A stretch of 64,000 nucleotides of DNA from Salminus brasiliensis (taxonomy: Eukaryota > Chordata > Actinopteri > Characiformes > Bryconidae). The stretch covers positions 28,088,782 to 28,152,781 of the forward strand of contig NC_132893.1 of assembly GCF_030463535.1 (NCBI RefSeq), read 5' to 3'. This document shows, piece by piece, positions 13,301-24,350 of this stretch. Both the position numbers and the translations under genes were made by a program. The number at the start of each line of letters is the position of its first letter. The first letter of the stretch is position 1. Below the pieces are notes generated by a model. That model worked only from the letters and a program-made list of their open reading frames with translations. It did no database searches and had not been told where the DNA came from.

Positions 13301-16300
13301 CAAAGAATTACTTTACCTGCCTCACCACCATCAACCTGGCCGCTGATACTGTACTGTACATCATTAAATCCACAGTTCAGAAAGTTCTCATTGATGTTAC
13401 TTCTCAAAATGGTCATTATTGACAAAAGAGCAACGTTACCTCTCGTTCCAAACACAACACGGAGCAGCACAGTTGACCTCTACCAATGTTCATGCATTAC
13501 CTTTACAGGGTATCTCCTCCAAACAGCTATATTTGCTCATTGCTACAAACAAACTAGCTGCAAGTCAATTAAAAGGAAAATAATAAGCTTCCACGCAGCC
13601 ACCATGTTGTCAGCATTCCTGTGTGAGACTCTGAATGATGTTTCGACAACATCTTAACCTTAGTCTTTAAACCAAATCCACAAAAAAGTAGAGAAGGAAG
13701 TGATAATGCTGTGCAAGGATCGACAAAAGTGTACTGTAATGCTATCACACAGGGATGCTGTGGCAGGAGACTCAATAACAGCAGGCCGGGTGAAGGTACC
13801 TCCTCCAGTGCTGCCTCCTCTTCTGGTGTGTCAGCAGTTGTTAGGTCTACGTTACCAGACTCCTCTTCATCCAAAGGTACAGCATTCAGCTCCAACTCAG
13901 GTTCTGGCTCACCATTAACAGGAGAAACGAGGTCCAATTCGGAAGGAGCATGCGGCTCAGCCGCTGGAGTCAAGCCCATTTCCGGCACGGTTTGTAGAGC
14001 GACAATAGGAGGTGTGATCATGGGAGGGGCCTGTGGGTCAAGTGGAGGTAAGAAGCCTGGTACAGGTTGAAGGGACATAGGAGTTGCAAACTCCAGCTGA
14101 AGGTCAGCCTGTGGTGTGAGACCAGCAGGGGGATGACACACAGATTGTTGCGGGTCAGCCGGTGGAACTAACTGTATAGACTGTGTCTGGCCAATGAGAG
14201 GTTCTACAACTAGTGGTGATTCAGGGTGGTCATCATGGGCGCATGATGGAATTACCATGGGTTTAATAATACAAATTTCACCTGGAGTAGATGGCTGAAG
14301 CTCAACGGAAGGTGCAAAACTGGCCTGAGAATCAGCCTCTAGATCTGAACATGCTAGACCAGACTCCGAATCAGCACTGGAAGGTGCAAAGAGAGGCACA
14401 AAGGGCTGAACAGGCTGGGGCACCAAATCAGTAGATGGTTCAATGAGATGTGTCACATTAAAATCAGACGAGGAGGCCAAAGAAACGGGCTCATAATCAG
14501 CTTTGCCGTCCTTAACTTGATTGGCACTAGCAGCAAGCAATGGTTCCTTCACAGCTTCTGTGCAAAGTTCGACCAGCGCCTGGTTTGCAAGCTCCCCATG
14601 CAATGTGCGAGGAGATCCCAGCTGGGTAGCGGCAGGAGGCTCAGACTTAGGCAACTGAGCAATTTCTGGCCCAGGAGTAGGAGCACAAGAGAGGGTGGAA
14701 ACATGGTCGAGTAGAGGAGCAGAAGAAGGCTACACATGCACACCAGGGGTGGGGATGAGATGTGTTGACATTCAGACAAGATTGAGCAAATGATTAAAAA
14801 ATGAAAAATGACTGCAACCAAATTCCAAATGATATTGAAGAGATTAATGCAAGCATGCGGATGATCGATGAGATTTTCCTGCAGGATTTGGCCTTACTAG
14901 CGATCAAAATTTCAAAAGAACGAACCAATCACACAAAATCTTTCCTCTGAATTAAACCCAACTCAAATGTAGCAAAGGTTCAGTAATCTGAAGAACAAAA
15001 GTTATTGGACAGAGGGCGAACTCAACAACTGACTACCATTTTCAACACACTTAAGATAAATAAACATGCAATTCCAAGATTGTCCAAGATTTGCATCGAT
15101 CCTAACCAAACATGAACATGAAAATAATGATATTAATCCTCGTGTTGTCTTAAGGGTCAAAAATGACCTGCCAATAGGTGTTTTCATACAGTCTCAGAAT
15201 ATTACAGAGGGTAATTTTAACATAGAGAACTCTATGCACAATGTTAAATCAAACATTCTATAACAATTAAAACAATCAATCTGAGAACTGCAACTGATCA
15301 AATGCTGTGAATCAGCAGAGAGAAGCTTAACGTAGTTCGCTGGATAACAATCTGTTCACAGCAGAACATGTTCGATTCTTTAGATGACAATGACTCATAG
15401 CAGGCTAAACACCACAGCGAAGGTCGCGTTCCAGCTAACTGAGGTGCAAATCACACAGGTTTAGAGGACAAAACCGCATACCTGAGAGCACAAAGTCGAG
15501 GGAATGGTCTGAGGGGCGTTTTCCCACTGTTTCATTTAAAAGACTGCTTCATTCATATTTGCTTGCTTTCTCTTTCATTTGAACTCAGCTCGTCACTAAA
15601 CTCGCAACTACTTGGGCCTATATTTTCCCCCACATTTTTTTAGGGTGTGAAATCAAATCAGTGAGCTTCCAAAGTGAAACATCGCCTCTGTTCATACTTC
15701 CATGAAAGCTGTACACCATCAGGGTACACAGACTGCATTTGGGTCCTTTTTGACCCTTAGGATAAAGGGTGCATTCAGCATATAAAGACTACACAATGGT
15801 TAATAAATTACAATTCAACAATACTTTCAAACTGCTTTAGAACTGAGGTTTCGACATGTCCCACGCAGTGGTTACTAAGTCAACTTCCTTTCTAGCTGTA
15901 GAAATAGTTTCACTTCTTCTCCTAAAGTTGTGAAACTAAAAACAGGAAAAGGAAAATAGGTGGCCACTGCAGTCTGACCCCAGAAGCAATCTGCAATAAT
16001 TAAAACAAGTATCCCTCGAGCTCATAACCTCACCATGAAACCTTGATAAAAACCTTGTCAAAATAAGTAAATAAAAACTCATCTAAGCCCTAGTGTGTGT
16101 GTGTGTGTGTGTGTACACTCTTACCTCATTGTCCTTATCTGACTTGAGGTCTCTCCCTTCTAAAGCTGATGCTATCTGAAAACCACAGAAACAAAACAGT
16201 TTAGGATGTGCTTTCTGAGAGTGCATGCAGCTAATCAGCAGGTTATTATTATTTTTATGGGACATGTTTATAACGCATTTATGCATTTTAAAAAATGGAA

Positions 16301-19300
16301 ATGATGGTGGCTAAAACAGACACTACAGACGGCACAAACAATGTTTTCTTTGCCTATATCAACATTATAGTCCCAAGCTACTATATTCCAATATTCCAAC
16401 TGGTGAGACCCAAAAAAACGTTCTCCATGCTTACATATCTAGTTTACCAAAATGGTTGTCAAAACAAGCAATCATAGAAAGTTCCTAACCAAATGTGGTT
16501 AGGAACGCAGGACTTTATAGGACATTATAGGATGTCAGCTAAGGATATGAGAACATGCATAAGAATTACCTTTATTGCTAGTTCCTCCTTCTTGTACCCG
16601 AGAAGTTCCAAGTATTTTCCCCGAGCATCATCTTCAAAGTGGACCTGAAGATAACAACAACTGAGTTACATTTTTGCCCAAATCACCATAGTTGAGAACA
16701 ACTGTCCCACCATTATAGAGTGTGAAAACCTGAACACGGCCTTCCTTTGATTGCCTTCATATTTGTTAAAGGAAATTGTAATTTTTATTTGTATTTTCCT
16801 TTCCTTACAATCTGAATGTACAATGCTGACTCCACCAGGTCAGTTGCAGGCCACTCTCAATAGACCCAGACCCCGTTTACACCTGGTCATGTCATGGTCA
16901 TGAATACCCAGATCGTATCCTAATAAGATTTGAGCTACATACGTTTACTCTGGGCAGTCCAATGCATCTGTTGGTTAGTCAGTGTAAAACTACTGTGTGG
17001 GATGAAATACACAAATTTGCTCCTTGTGTGGCATTTATTACTGATGTTTGGGTTGTACTGGGAGGGGGTTTTGTTGTCTGGTTGACTCATGCATTGTCGC
17101 ATGCAGCCCAAATGTGTCTCAGATCATCCCCTGAAGTGGTCTGAGTGATCAGAAGTGTGTCTGGTTTAAATGTGTATTGGCTGTGTTTTCATTTTTGCAT
17201 TTTTATGATCTAACATATTCCAGATATAATCCTGATACTCAAGAAAAATAAAGTGATCATGTGTAAACAGGGTCACTGTTATTTTCACAACAGCTACTAG
17301 ATTCTGATAACAGAGGTGTTGAGGGTGAACAGGGTCCTGTAGGCTCATCTAGAGAAACCAGGGAGCTTCAGAGAAACAACTTGTCTTTGATATTCACATA
17401 ACCACACATCAAAGACCCTGCTCCACCCCTGTCCCCTCCTATATAAGTAAATAAAAGTATGATGTTGAACTGATGTTGAACCGCAGAACTGAGAAGGACT
17501 GGGTCTTATAGTAGAAATGACATCAAGAAAAAACTGCATCTTCTTTCTGCACAACTTTTATACCAGGGAACAACACCATCATTATTTTAATATCAAAGAC
17601 CTACCTTGAGAAAAGCCCAAACGGTCTTCTCAAACTCATTCTGAGCAGCTTCGATCTTCGTCTGGCAGAAATCCACAAAGGTTCCTGCATTGAGGGTGGA
17701 CTGAAGTTGACTGGAACGCTCTAGGAAATCAGTTTCAGTGACAACCTGGCTAACATGGACGATGTGGGCCACAGGCTGCTGTGGCTGCTGTGGCGGTGGT
17801 TTGATGTTCTCCCAAGAGACGAGTTTACCACCAAACTGGAAACAGATAAAAATGGTTCAAACATCAGTGTGTATGACTGTGACTAAATCAGAAGCCAAAT
17901 TCAGTTCTTGTGTGATGGTGGATTAGGGTGAAACTCACAGCGAATGAAGCTCCTACTGGTCTGCGGATCCACTTGGGTGGTTTCTTCAGCGGTGTGATGG
18001 TGCTGTTTGTGGTGGTGGCTTGAGGCAGCTGCAGTGGCGGCAACGCCTGGCCCGTGCCAAAGGGGTCCATGTTGCCGAATGAGGAACTTATCTGGAATAT
18101 TAATACAGACGCATCCATTGGAGACATAAGGCCAATGATGTCCACTGATCTTCTGTATAATTCACAAACAGCACCAGTGCTGAAATTCTCATGTACCTGA
18201 TCAGCCTGAGCGGTGTTGACGGCATCATTACTGCCACCCATGATGGAATAGATGCTGATACGTCCATCAAAGGAAGCGGCAGACAGGACGGCCGGGTTCC
18301 TGGGGCACCACTGGATGTCGAAGCACCACTGAGAGCTGGTAGGCAGCTCGTAAAGAATCTGGACAGAAGCAATAATTGCACCATAGCCTTTTATATAAGA
18401 TAACACAGGGCCAAACAATTCTTAAGTTGAGTCCATTTAAATTCTGAGAGATTATATGGAACACTGCTGTCCCAAAATGAATGGACCTCATTCACCAAAA
18501 TCGTCTTTAGAGTTTTGTTAAATTTGTTCAGGAGAAAAGTCCTAACAAAAGGTCTACGCCAGATTCATGATGTGTTTCTAAGCGCAGAATTGTTCGCAGC
18601 TCTTCTCTCATCATGATGGATTCCATTGTTATCGTAAATTGAACAACTAACTCATCTTCTTTTGTGCCATCAATAATATGAATCAGGCACATCTTAAATC
18701 ACAGGAGAATATCCTTTATTACTCACAAAACAGGCAAACATCTTGGATGTCCATTACCTCAGTTTGAGCTGCTTTTGAGCTCATTTTGGAGAATCAAGCA
18801 TGATAAAGACAAACGATCTTGTAATTGGCTGTGTAGTGAAGTCACTGCATAAGTTCCCATTTTCATCTTTTGTTATTATTATTATTTTTTTTTTTACCAG
18901 ATTTTTTGCTTATTTCCTCCCCAATTTGAACTTCCAATTACTCAACCCGTAGGTACTCTTCCCCCCCATCGCATTTGATGCCCATGACACTAATAAGGGT
19001 GGAATAGTGAGTCAAGCCTCTCATTCTTCAAACTGATGCCGATGCAACATCACTGGAGGGACACCAACATCAACGCAGCTGGAGGGAGGCACCATATACC
19101 TGGCTCCAACACATTGATGGGCAGCATGGCAATGTGGGAGCGCCATTTACCCACCCAGGAGAGAGCAATACCAACTGTGCTCTCTCTGGCCCTCAGCTGT
19201 CCATGGGATTCGAACCAGTGATCCTCTAAACAGCGCCAGACGCAGTTCGCTGGGTCACTCGGGGGCTACTACCCACATTTTCATCTTTTGATGTGCAGGA

Positions 19301-22300
19301 CAAATACATTTATTGACACAAATAAAGCTCACTTGATGTGTGAAGTGGCTTAATAGTGGCTTGTTCTACACTATGTACAGCTGTCTCTAACCTCAGCAGT
19401 GTTTGGGTTCCAGCAGAGAATACGATTATCTTTCCCACAGCTCAGCAGCAACTCAGGGTCAGCCAGACTCCAAGCAATGGCCAGCACACCCCTGATAACA
19501 CACAGAGTTTTAAAAACAGTCATCCAAAATGGTATTAGAAGGACAAAACACAGAAGACAACAGAGCCATGAGCTGATAACACTGCTCACAGACAATTACA
19601 CACTGTACTATACTGTATACTATAAAAAGGGTGCCTTAAGGTGTTCTTTGAACAATATAATAAAAGAAACACTTTTGATTCTTTAAAATAACCATTGTAA
19701 ATAAACAACAACCGTTAAACTGGTGATTTCATATCTAATAGAGGTCCTTAAAGCTTTGACAGGTTCTTCAGTGCCACTTTTTATGTAAAGCAATCATTGT
19801 AATTTATAAGTACCTTTATTTTTAAGGTGTTTAAGAGATTCTGAGAATATCCACAAAAAGCTGGTGCACAAAGAAGTTTGGAGAGACCTTGAAGGACTCC
19901 AAATAATCTTTCTGACACTTTCGGAATACCTTGTGTGGTTCTCCAGGACTTTGAGAGGAGAAGTGGCAAATCGCAGATCCCACATTTGGATAACAGGCAT
20001 GCGGTCGTCTTCTGAGGCCAACGCCAGCTGAGTGGCAACCTCTGGGTTCCAGGCCAGGCCAGAGCAATGCATCTAAACACACAAATATTTCCCTTTAACC
20101 ACAACATCATGCAAATGAACCACATTACTACGCATGCTACCACTTTCATAAGTAGACAGAGAGACAGACAGCGGACAGACCCTGTTGCTGTGGTCGCTGA
20201 CTTTGATGATGAGGTCATTCTTCCTTAGGTCCCAGATGGAGGCTCTCCCACCGGGACTGGCTGAGGCAAGAATATGCTGCACCTGGCAGTTCCATGCCAC
20301 ACAGCTAATGTCCTCCAGGGGCTAACAAACAAAAACAATGACAGACAGACATTGGTGACAGACATATTAACAGGGGTGTATTACAGCTTACTGTGAATGA
20401 CAGGGTTTTATTTTGGGCCTAACATATTAGCTTTTGGCTAAAAAGCAGCACCAGGACACTACAAAGTACTTTTATATGGTTGAAGGTTCTAATAAATATA
20501 TAATATTGACCCCTTAAGCTGGATCAACAACATTCACATCCCATGGTTATTTACCATATTTTCTGGTGAACAGAAACCAGGACAAGCATGGACAAAGTCC
20601 TGCTCATATAAGCGGTGCCCCCTGCAATGGAGATCCACATCCTAACACTTATTGTTCAAAAACCTCATAAAAATAGTTTTTTAAAATGGACTGAATTATG
20701 AAGGAAATTCTGAGAAAATCTGTATTTTCCCCCTACAGTTGCGGAGTGCATTGCACTTGTGCTCCACTGCAGTAAATACAAATCATGCCTCCTCGAGGAC
20801 AGCGGTACATGTGCATTTATGGACAAGATATACACGGTCGTCATCATGCAAGTCACAAAATGCCTAGAGTGGCAATGACAGACACACCACTCTCCCCATT
20901 ATAAAATGATGCTGAAGCTGCTATTTCAGGGTAAAATTTCTGCACAACTTCTTAAAGAAGTAAGGAGGCCAGGAGGTTAAGACCCTGTTGGAAAACAAAA
21001 CAGAACAGAGATGAATAAAGAATGTTCACCTGTGATTTCGGCCCTGGAGTCATCGGCGAGCCAAAACTGTTCAAATCCCAGATGTAGATTTCTGACTCAT
21101 TACCTCCAGAGGCGACCAGGTTCGACTACAGAATAGAAGAGTCCAAGCAACATATTGTTATGGTCATAAAACATATAGCACTAAAGTGGTCATTTCACAA
21201 GAGTAGAGGGGGGGGGGGAAATCATAAATAAACTAAAGCTCTTAACTAAAATTTAGGTCATTCGGGACTATTTCTTTTAGCCCACCCTAATAAAATTCTC
21301 ACACAATATAACAAGTAGCTGCTGTGATTTAAATTTTACAAATGCAGACCAGAAATAGGAGGTTTTGAGGTATACAAGTAGTGACAGGATATTTTTTAAT
21401 GCAATGTACATAAGTTGGAGAATAAGGCCAGACTATTACCTGAAACAAGTTGACATCAAGAGCTCGAACAGGCCCTGTGTGTTTATCACTCTGGGCTATG
21501 ACTACTTCACTGTCGCCCGCAATGATCTTGGAAGGGTCATAGAGAATGATGTTGCCCGTCTCTCCCCCAGCAATCAGAACTCCAGAAGGCAGCCCATGTT
21601 CATCAGTCCCTTGTGCGCCCCAAACCAGTTTGTGATATCTGGAGAAAGGGAGGAGAAAAGGATGAGTCTGAGCTAAAGATCACAATATTGAAGTCAATAA
21701 AATAAAACCGCGCTAACTGAATAAGGAGGACAAGAAGGACAAGATCAGATTCATACTGATTCTGACTGAATATTGCTGGAATTGATGGAAAAAAAAAACA
21801 AACATTGACATTAGACAGATGATCAGTTAACATTTATTATATTAACATTCATCATCTCAGCAATAAGAGTGTTTTCACTTGGGAAAAAAATTCAGACCAC
21901 ATTCAAATGGATGCAGGTAAACATAAATACAAAACAAAGCTTAGTTCCAAATTTCTCCGTCATAAAGCACTAATTTACCAAACCAGGTGTCAGATAATAA
22001 CTATAAACAGTACCAGACTCACATTAGGTGAGCTATGGAGCTGTTTGAATGAAAACAGTGATGGAAAACAAGAATTTTTTATATTAACGTTACTTGCATT
22101 TATATATTTATTTATTTTATAAATTCATCAAATGTTTCCCCACTTTTCCCCAATTTGGTACCCCTTTGGTAACTTACAGTGCTCTAGGCACTAGGAGGGT
22201 AAGGACTTAACACGTCTCCTCTGATGCATGTGAGCCCAGCTATCGCCTCTTGACGAACTATCAATGACGCAGAATTGTGTTTTGTATTTGTATTTATTCT

Positions 22301-24349
22301 AAAATTAGTGTTTTACTGAGTAAATAAACACTTAGTTTGTATTTGCCCCAAAATTCCCATATCCGCACAACCAAATAAGAAACACAACAGATGACCAGAA
22401 GGGATGAGTGTGCAGTGAGGCTTCTTGTGTTCTTCAATAATCAATACTTTGCTGGCAGATTCCAGAGTAAATCTCTTAATACCCTTAACACTTCAGTACC
22501 TCCTCAGTTACGTACCACTCAGACACACTACACTCTTTAGTCTAGATGTGGACCTAGACTAAACTGGAACTTAGATACAAGAAAATCGTGGTCATGAAAG
22601 GAGCCCTAAAAATATAACGCTAAGAGATTCAGGGCTCACTGCACATCAATTTCAGAGGAAGACTACAACTGAACGGCTCTGAATCACACCCAACAGCTGG
22701 TTCCTCTACACAGCACCAAAACACAACTAATGTGAGACACTGGTTTGATAGTGAGAAAATAACAACAACAGTCATAGGTGACACAGAAGAGGGGGGGGAG
22801 AAACCTTTGAGGTGAGGAGAAAGCACCACACGACTTCATGGCCAAACTGGGCTCGGCCAGGTCCAGTTCAAAGATCTCCAGGGAGGCATTGGTGCTAAAT
22901 GTAGCATCCAGCTGCTGAGCAGAGGTGCCTGAGGGAGAAGGTGAGAAACATTTGTTTGCATTAGAGACATTAGAGAGGCAAATAGGCTCAGTCAACACTT
23001 GAAAAGCAGAGAGGTTACACAATTTCTTAGCCGAATCCACCTGAAATATATAAAAAATAAAATGGTAGAATAGCATACATTAGAACCTTAGCATTAGCTA
23101 CCTAGCTAAAAACAAAACTTCTACTGGAGATGGACTGGAGATACTAAATATAAACTCAACATTTATTAAATGAGCATTTTGCATATCATTTCTTGCTCCT
23201 GGGCTTCCTCTACAACCAGGAAGTGGAATTCGTACTCTGTTCCACCAGTAAAGGATGCGCTTTACACATGCATTTTACAAGCTGCGAGAAACAGAACCAG
23301 CTTCTACAGTTGCAGAGTAACATTACAGGACTTTTACACAAACAGAACACGTAGCATTATGACGGTTTTGTGAACGTTGTACTGCCTTATATACTGCAGT
23401 TATATACTTCAGTTTCTGGCATGCTGAGCCTGGAGTTGCAATGATAGCACCGGCACCAAAGTCACTTCTACCGATTACAGGTCAGTGGTGCTTTAATATG
23501 AATCATGAAATCATAATAAAGCTGTTATTTTAACCTAAATATGCTAAATAACACTGCTTTAAGTTGTAAAACTCTGAAAAGTGTTTCATTCGACAATGAC
23601 GGAGTACTGTTCAGTATTTAGCGCTGTAACACTACAGCTTGTGCTGGTAGTGTTTCAAATAAGTTCTGGTAACAATCCTAACCGGGAATATGGGTTGAAG
23701 TATATAATCGTAAGCAAAAGAAAGCAGTAAATAAATTCATAACTGTTTAAAAAAATTAAATAAATAAATTAAAATTCTCCTAACTTGGTGAACTGAAATG
23801 ATTTTTTACAATATTGAGAAAAGCTTAAGCTTTGTTCGACGCTACACATGATTTTAGATCAGTGTAGATATATGTACATGTAGATTTGTGTGTGTGTGTG
23901 TGTGTGCACTATGGCAGCTACACAACTTCCCGTCGGTGTACACAAGGATTAGCTACTAGCTACAGCTAATACTGATAACCTAATATTCAGCTGACTTGGT
24001 CAGATTATACATGCAGTTTAATACCTGCATAAAATAAACGACAGTGGGAAAATCAATTCAATTATTTATCACAATTATTTATGCAACAAATAACCACTGG
24101 TGAATATTTCATGATCAAGAGAGGCCTAGACTGTGAGCCTCTGGGACTAGGGGATACGATTCCCCAGACATAGGAGACTGAGATCAACTGTGACTCTGAG
24201 CTCAAGATCAACTTAAACAGTATAAACATCCAGGAGTTTTTATTCAGAGACTTTACTGTATACGAGTTACCTGCTGCCAAGTAAATCGGGTGTTGCTGTG
24301 CTGGGCTCCAAGCCTGGATGGCAGTGCGGTTTATCTCTTTTAGCTTCAT
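26..24349 (-). CDS. sec31a: sec31a, COPII outer-coat subunit (25 coding exons, 3' end off window)
   Basis: Sec31 pairs with Sec13 to form the outer cage of COPII vesicles at ER exit sites and boosts Sar1 GTP hydrolysis by Sec23. Coding exons, in transcript order on the minus strand: 24349-24271, 22928-22805, 21638-21440, 21125-21030, 20321-20181, 20072-19930, 19491-19392, 18358-18197, 18091-17939, 17835-17605, 16644-16570, 16175-16125, 14729-13800, 13115-12947, 12608-12430, 12248-12122, 11721-11576, 10887-10714, 9462-9253, 8613-8518, 5637-5550, 4315-3905, 1604-1546, 504-232, 145-26. They sum to 4,536 nt, exactly 1,512 codons, with every junction phase matching. The start [14 protein letters not shown] matches the vertebrate Sec31A N-terminus as I know it. 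SEC31A is favoured over SEC31B by [19 protein letters not shown] and VEGAPGAP. About 80 C-terminal residues are missing beyond position 1. The protein is longer than human SEC31A (about 1,220 residues), mainly because of exon 14. Confidence 0.96.
146..231 (-). other. sec31a intron between exons 25 and 26
   Basis: A short 86-nt intron, GTATCC to AAG on the minus strand. It is the shortest intron in the window. Confidence 0.8.
232..504 (-). CDS. sec31a: sec31a exon 25 with polyglutamine tract
   Basis: The exon encodes 91 residues beginning [15 protein letters not shown], matching human MPENFMPPVPITSPI, and ending [14 protein letters not shown]. It contains 11 consecutive glutamines encoded by two CAA then nine CAG codons, read on the minus strand near 379-415. 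Phase is 0 at both ends. Confidence 0.93.
1546..1604 (-). CDS. sec31a: sec31a exon 24: Sec31 active fragment with W-N motif
   Basis: This 59-nt exon encodes [19 protein letters not shown]. The Trp-Asn pair in WND corresponds to the residues of yeast Sec31 that reach the Sar1-Sec23 active site and speed GTP hydrolysis (family knowledge). A lysine run follows at the exon end, before a clean GTAGGT donor. Confidence 0.92.
1846..2297 (+). mobile_element. MITE family M1, near-complete copy
   Basis: It begins TATATGGACAAAAGTATTGG and ends with GGTGTCCACAAACATTTGAA near 2290, imperfect terminal inverted repeats. About 450 bp long, no coding capacity, inside sec31a intron 24. Related copies are at 11110-11275, 39800-40233 and 44676-44915. 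Confidence 0.7.
3905..9462 (-). CDS. sec31a: sec31a exons 20-23: proline-rich domain
   Basis: Exon 20 (9462-9253) starts [15 protein letters not shown], the end of the solenoid, then turns Pro/Gln-rich and ends QQYYQQ. Exon 21 (8613-8518, [16 protein letters not shown]) resembles a cassette exon I recall from mammalian SEC31A. Exon 22 (5637-5550) and exon 23 (4315-3905) are a disordered Pro/Ser tail, including [15 protein letters not shown], which is diagnostic for SEC31A. This flexible region binds Sec23-Sec24. I did not find the mammalian ALG-2-binding PPPPGF stretch here or in the nearby introns. The strand opposite exon 23 is strongly purine-rich, which makes spurious open frames. Confidence 0.88.
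7330..7396. repeat. (AT)n microsatellite
   Basis: An A-rich lead is followed by about 20 AT units, then a shorter second AT run. It lies in sec31a intron 21. Confidence 0.9.
7630..8010 (+). repeat. interspersed repeat family M3, copy 1
   Basis: It begins ACTGTGCAAAGTTTTAGGCA and contains AAATCACTGCTTAATGGCGT and CATCTGTTCTAATGTGATC. The same blocks in the same order occur at 57590-57880. Probably a nonautonomous DNA element, in sec31a intron 21. Confidence 0.5.
10714..17835 (-). CDS. sec31a: sec31a exons 11-19: Sec13-binding blade and ACE1 alpha-solenoid
   Basis: Exon 11 (17835-17605) begins [11 protein letters not shown], the insertion blade that completes the Sec13 propeller, and continues into helical sequence ([10 protein letters not shown]). 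Exons 12-13 give [15 protein letters not shown] and [17 protein letters not shown]. After the linker exons 14 and 15 the solenoid resumes with [18 protein letters not shown] and [18 protein letters not shown] (exon 16, 12608-12430), then exon 17 ([18 protein letters not shown]), exon 18 ([16 protein letters not shown]) and exon 19 ([17 protein letters not shown]). The fold is the ancestral coatomer element shared with nuclear pore and COPII scaffolds, forming the cage edge. Exons 15 and 19 both end in GC donors. Confidence 0.92.
11110..11275 (+). mobile_element. MITE family M1, internal fragment
   Basis: It shares GTGAGGATTTGATTG, CTGGGTGGAGCACCATC and GGCATTAGGCATGGTGCCAA with the other M1 copies but lacks both termini. 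It lies in sec31a intron 18. Confidence 0.6.
12947..13115 (-). CDS. sec31a: sec31a exon 15: acidic linker with GC splice donor
   Basis: This 169-nt exon (phase 0 to 1) encodes an acidic linker rich in EE and VxEE repeats, ending [10 protein letters not shown]. That end aligns with human FNISVSGD just before the IDGLITQALL solenoid helix. The donor reads CAAG then GCAAGT. Only this GC donor joins in frame to the next exon, giving [14 protein letters not shown]. Confidence 0.85.
13800..14729 (-). CDS. sec31a: sec31a exon 14: 310-codon Pro-rich/acidic in-frame exon
   Basis: One open exon of 930 nt encodes residues 519-828. It is preceded by a pyrimidine-rich tract and TGTGTAG, and ends GAGGAG before a weak GTACCT donor. 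It starts and ends in phase 0, so skipping it keeps the frame. The sequence is low-complexity: repeated Pro-Gln, Leu-Pro and Glu-Pro, no predicted helices or membrane segments, and an acidic end ([20 protein letters not shown]). At residues 740-744 (14066-14052) it reads PVPGF. In human SEC31A the equivalent place holds a short acidic linker. Translation is supported by the long open frame and phase fit; whether all transcripts include it is unknown. Confidence 0.82.
15137..15775 (+). mobile_element. possible MITE with GGGTCAAAAATGACC-type termini
   Basis: The left motif CTTAAGGGTCAAAAATGACC (about 15149-15168) is mirrored by GGTCCTTTTTGACCCTTAGG near 15735-15754. TTAA precedes the left end (15133-15136), but no matching TTAA is seen on the right. 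The span has no coding sequence and fills part of sec31a intron 13. It could be a piggyBac-like MITE; the ends are uncertain. Confidence 0.42.
16092..16114. repeat. (GT)n microsatellite beside sec31a exon 13
   Basis: About 11 GT units start roughly 10 nt inside the intron, just after the exon 13 donor at 16124 (read as CA on the gene strand). Confidence 0.9.
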
Positions 24350-24350
24350 C
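17939..24350 (-). CDS. sec31a: sec31a exons 2-10: N-terminal WD40 beta-propeller
   Basis: These nine exons encode residues 1-399, the seven-bladed propeller that forms cage vertices. WD signatures are visible: IYIWDLN (exon 5, 21125-21030), SIWDLRKND and KVSDHSNR (exon 6, 20321-20181), MWDLRFA (exon 7, 20072-19930), ILCWNPNT (exon 8) and [20 protein letters not shown] (exon 9, 18358-18197). Exon 10 ends with [17 protein letters not shown], the conserved bridge into the Sec13-binding blade. Some donors are weak (GTTTCT after exon 3, GTCTGT after exon 6), but the reading frame and family alignment fix them. Intron 1 (24351-27090) separates this block from the promoter. Confidence 0.93.
18885..19272 (-). 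mobile_element. tRNA-derived SINE family S2, copy in sec31a intron 8
   Basis: On the minus strand a tRNA-like head is readable: CACTGGTTCGAATCCCATGG is B-box-like, and GAGTGACCCAGCGAACTGCG precedes it. The body includes the reverse of CCACCCAGGAGAGAGCAATA and of CTTCCAATTACTCAACCCG. Relatives are at 31380-31705 and 50420-50640. Confidence 0.55.
22125..22265 (+). repeat. interspersed repeat block shared with 24915-25083
   Basis: Both copies read CAAATGTTTCCCC, TTTCCCCAATTTGGTACCCC, CAGTGCTCTAGGCACTAGGA and CGCCTCTTGACGAACTATCA. It may be the far end of a SINE S2-type repeat. It lies in sec31a intron 3. Confidence 0.5.
23166..23562 (+). mobile_element. TTAA-flanked MITE family M2, copy D
   Basis: It starts TTAAATGAGCATTTTGC and ends ATAACACTGCTTTAA. 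The interior matches the family (TTTCTTGCTCCTGGGCTTCC, GCATGCTGAGCCTGGAG). It lies in sec31a intron 2, so the family is spread over both genes. Confidence 0.62.
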
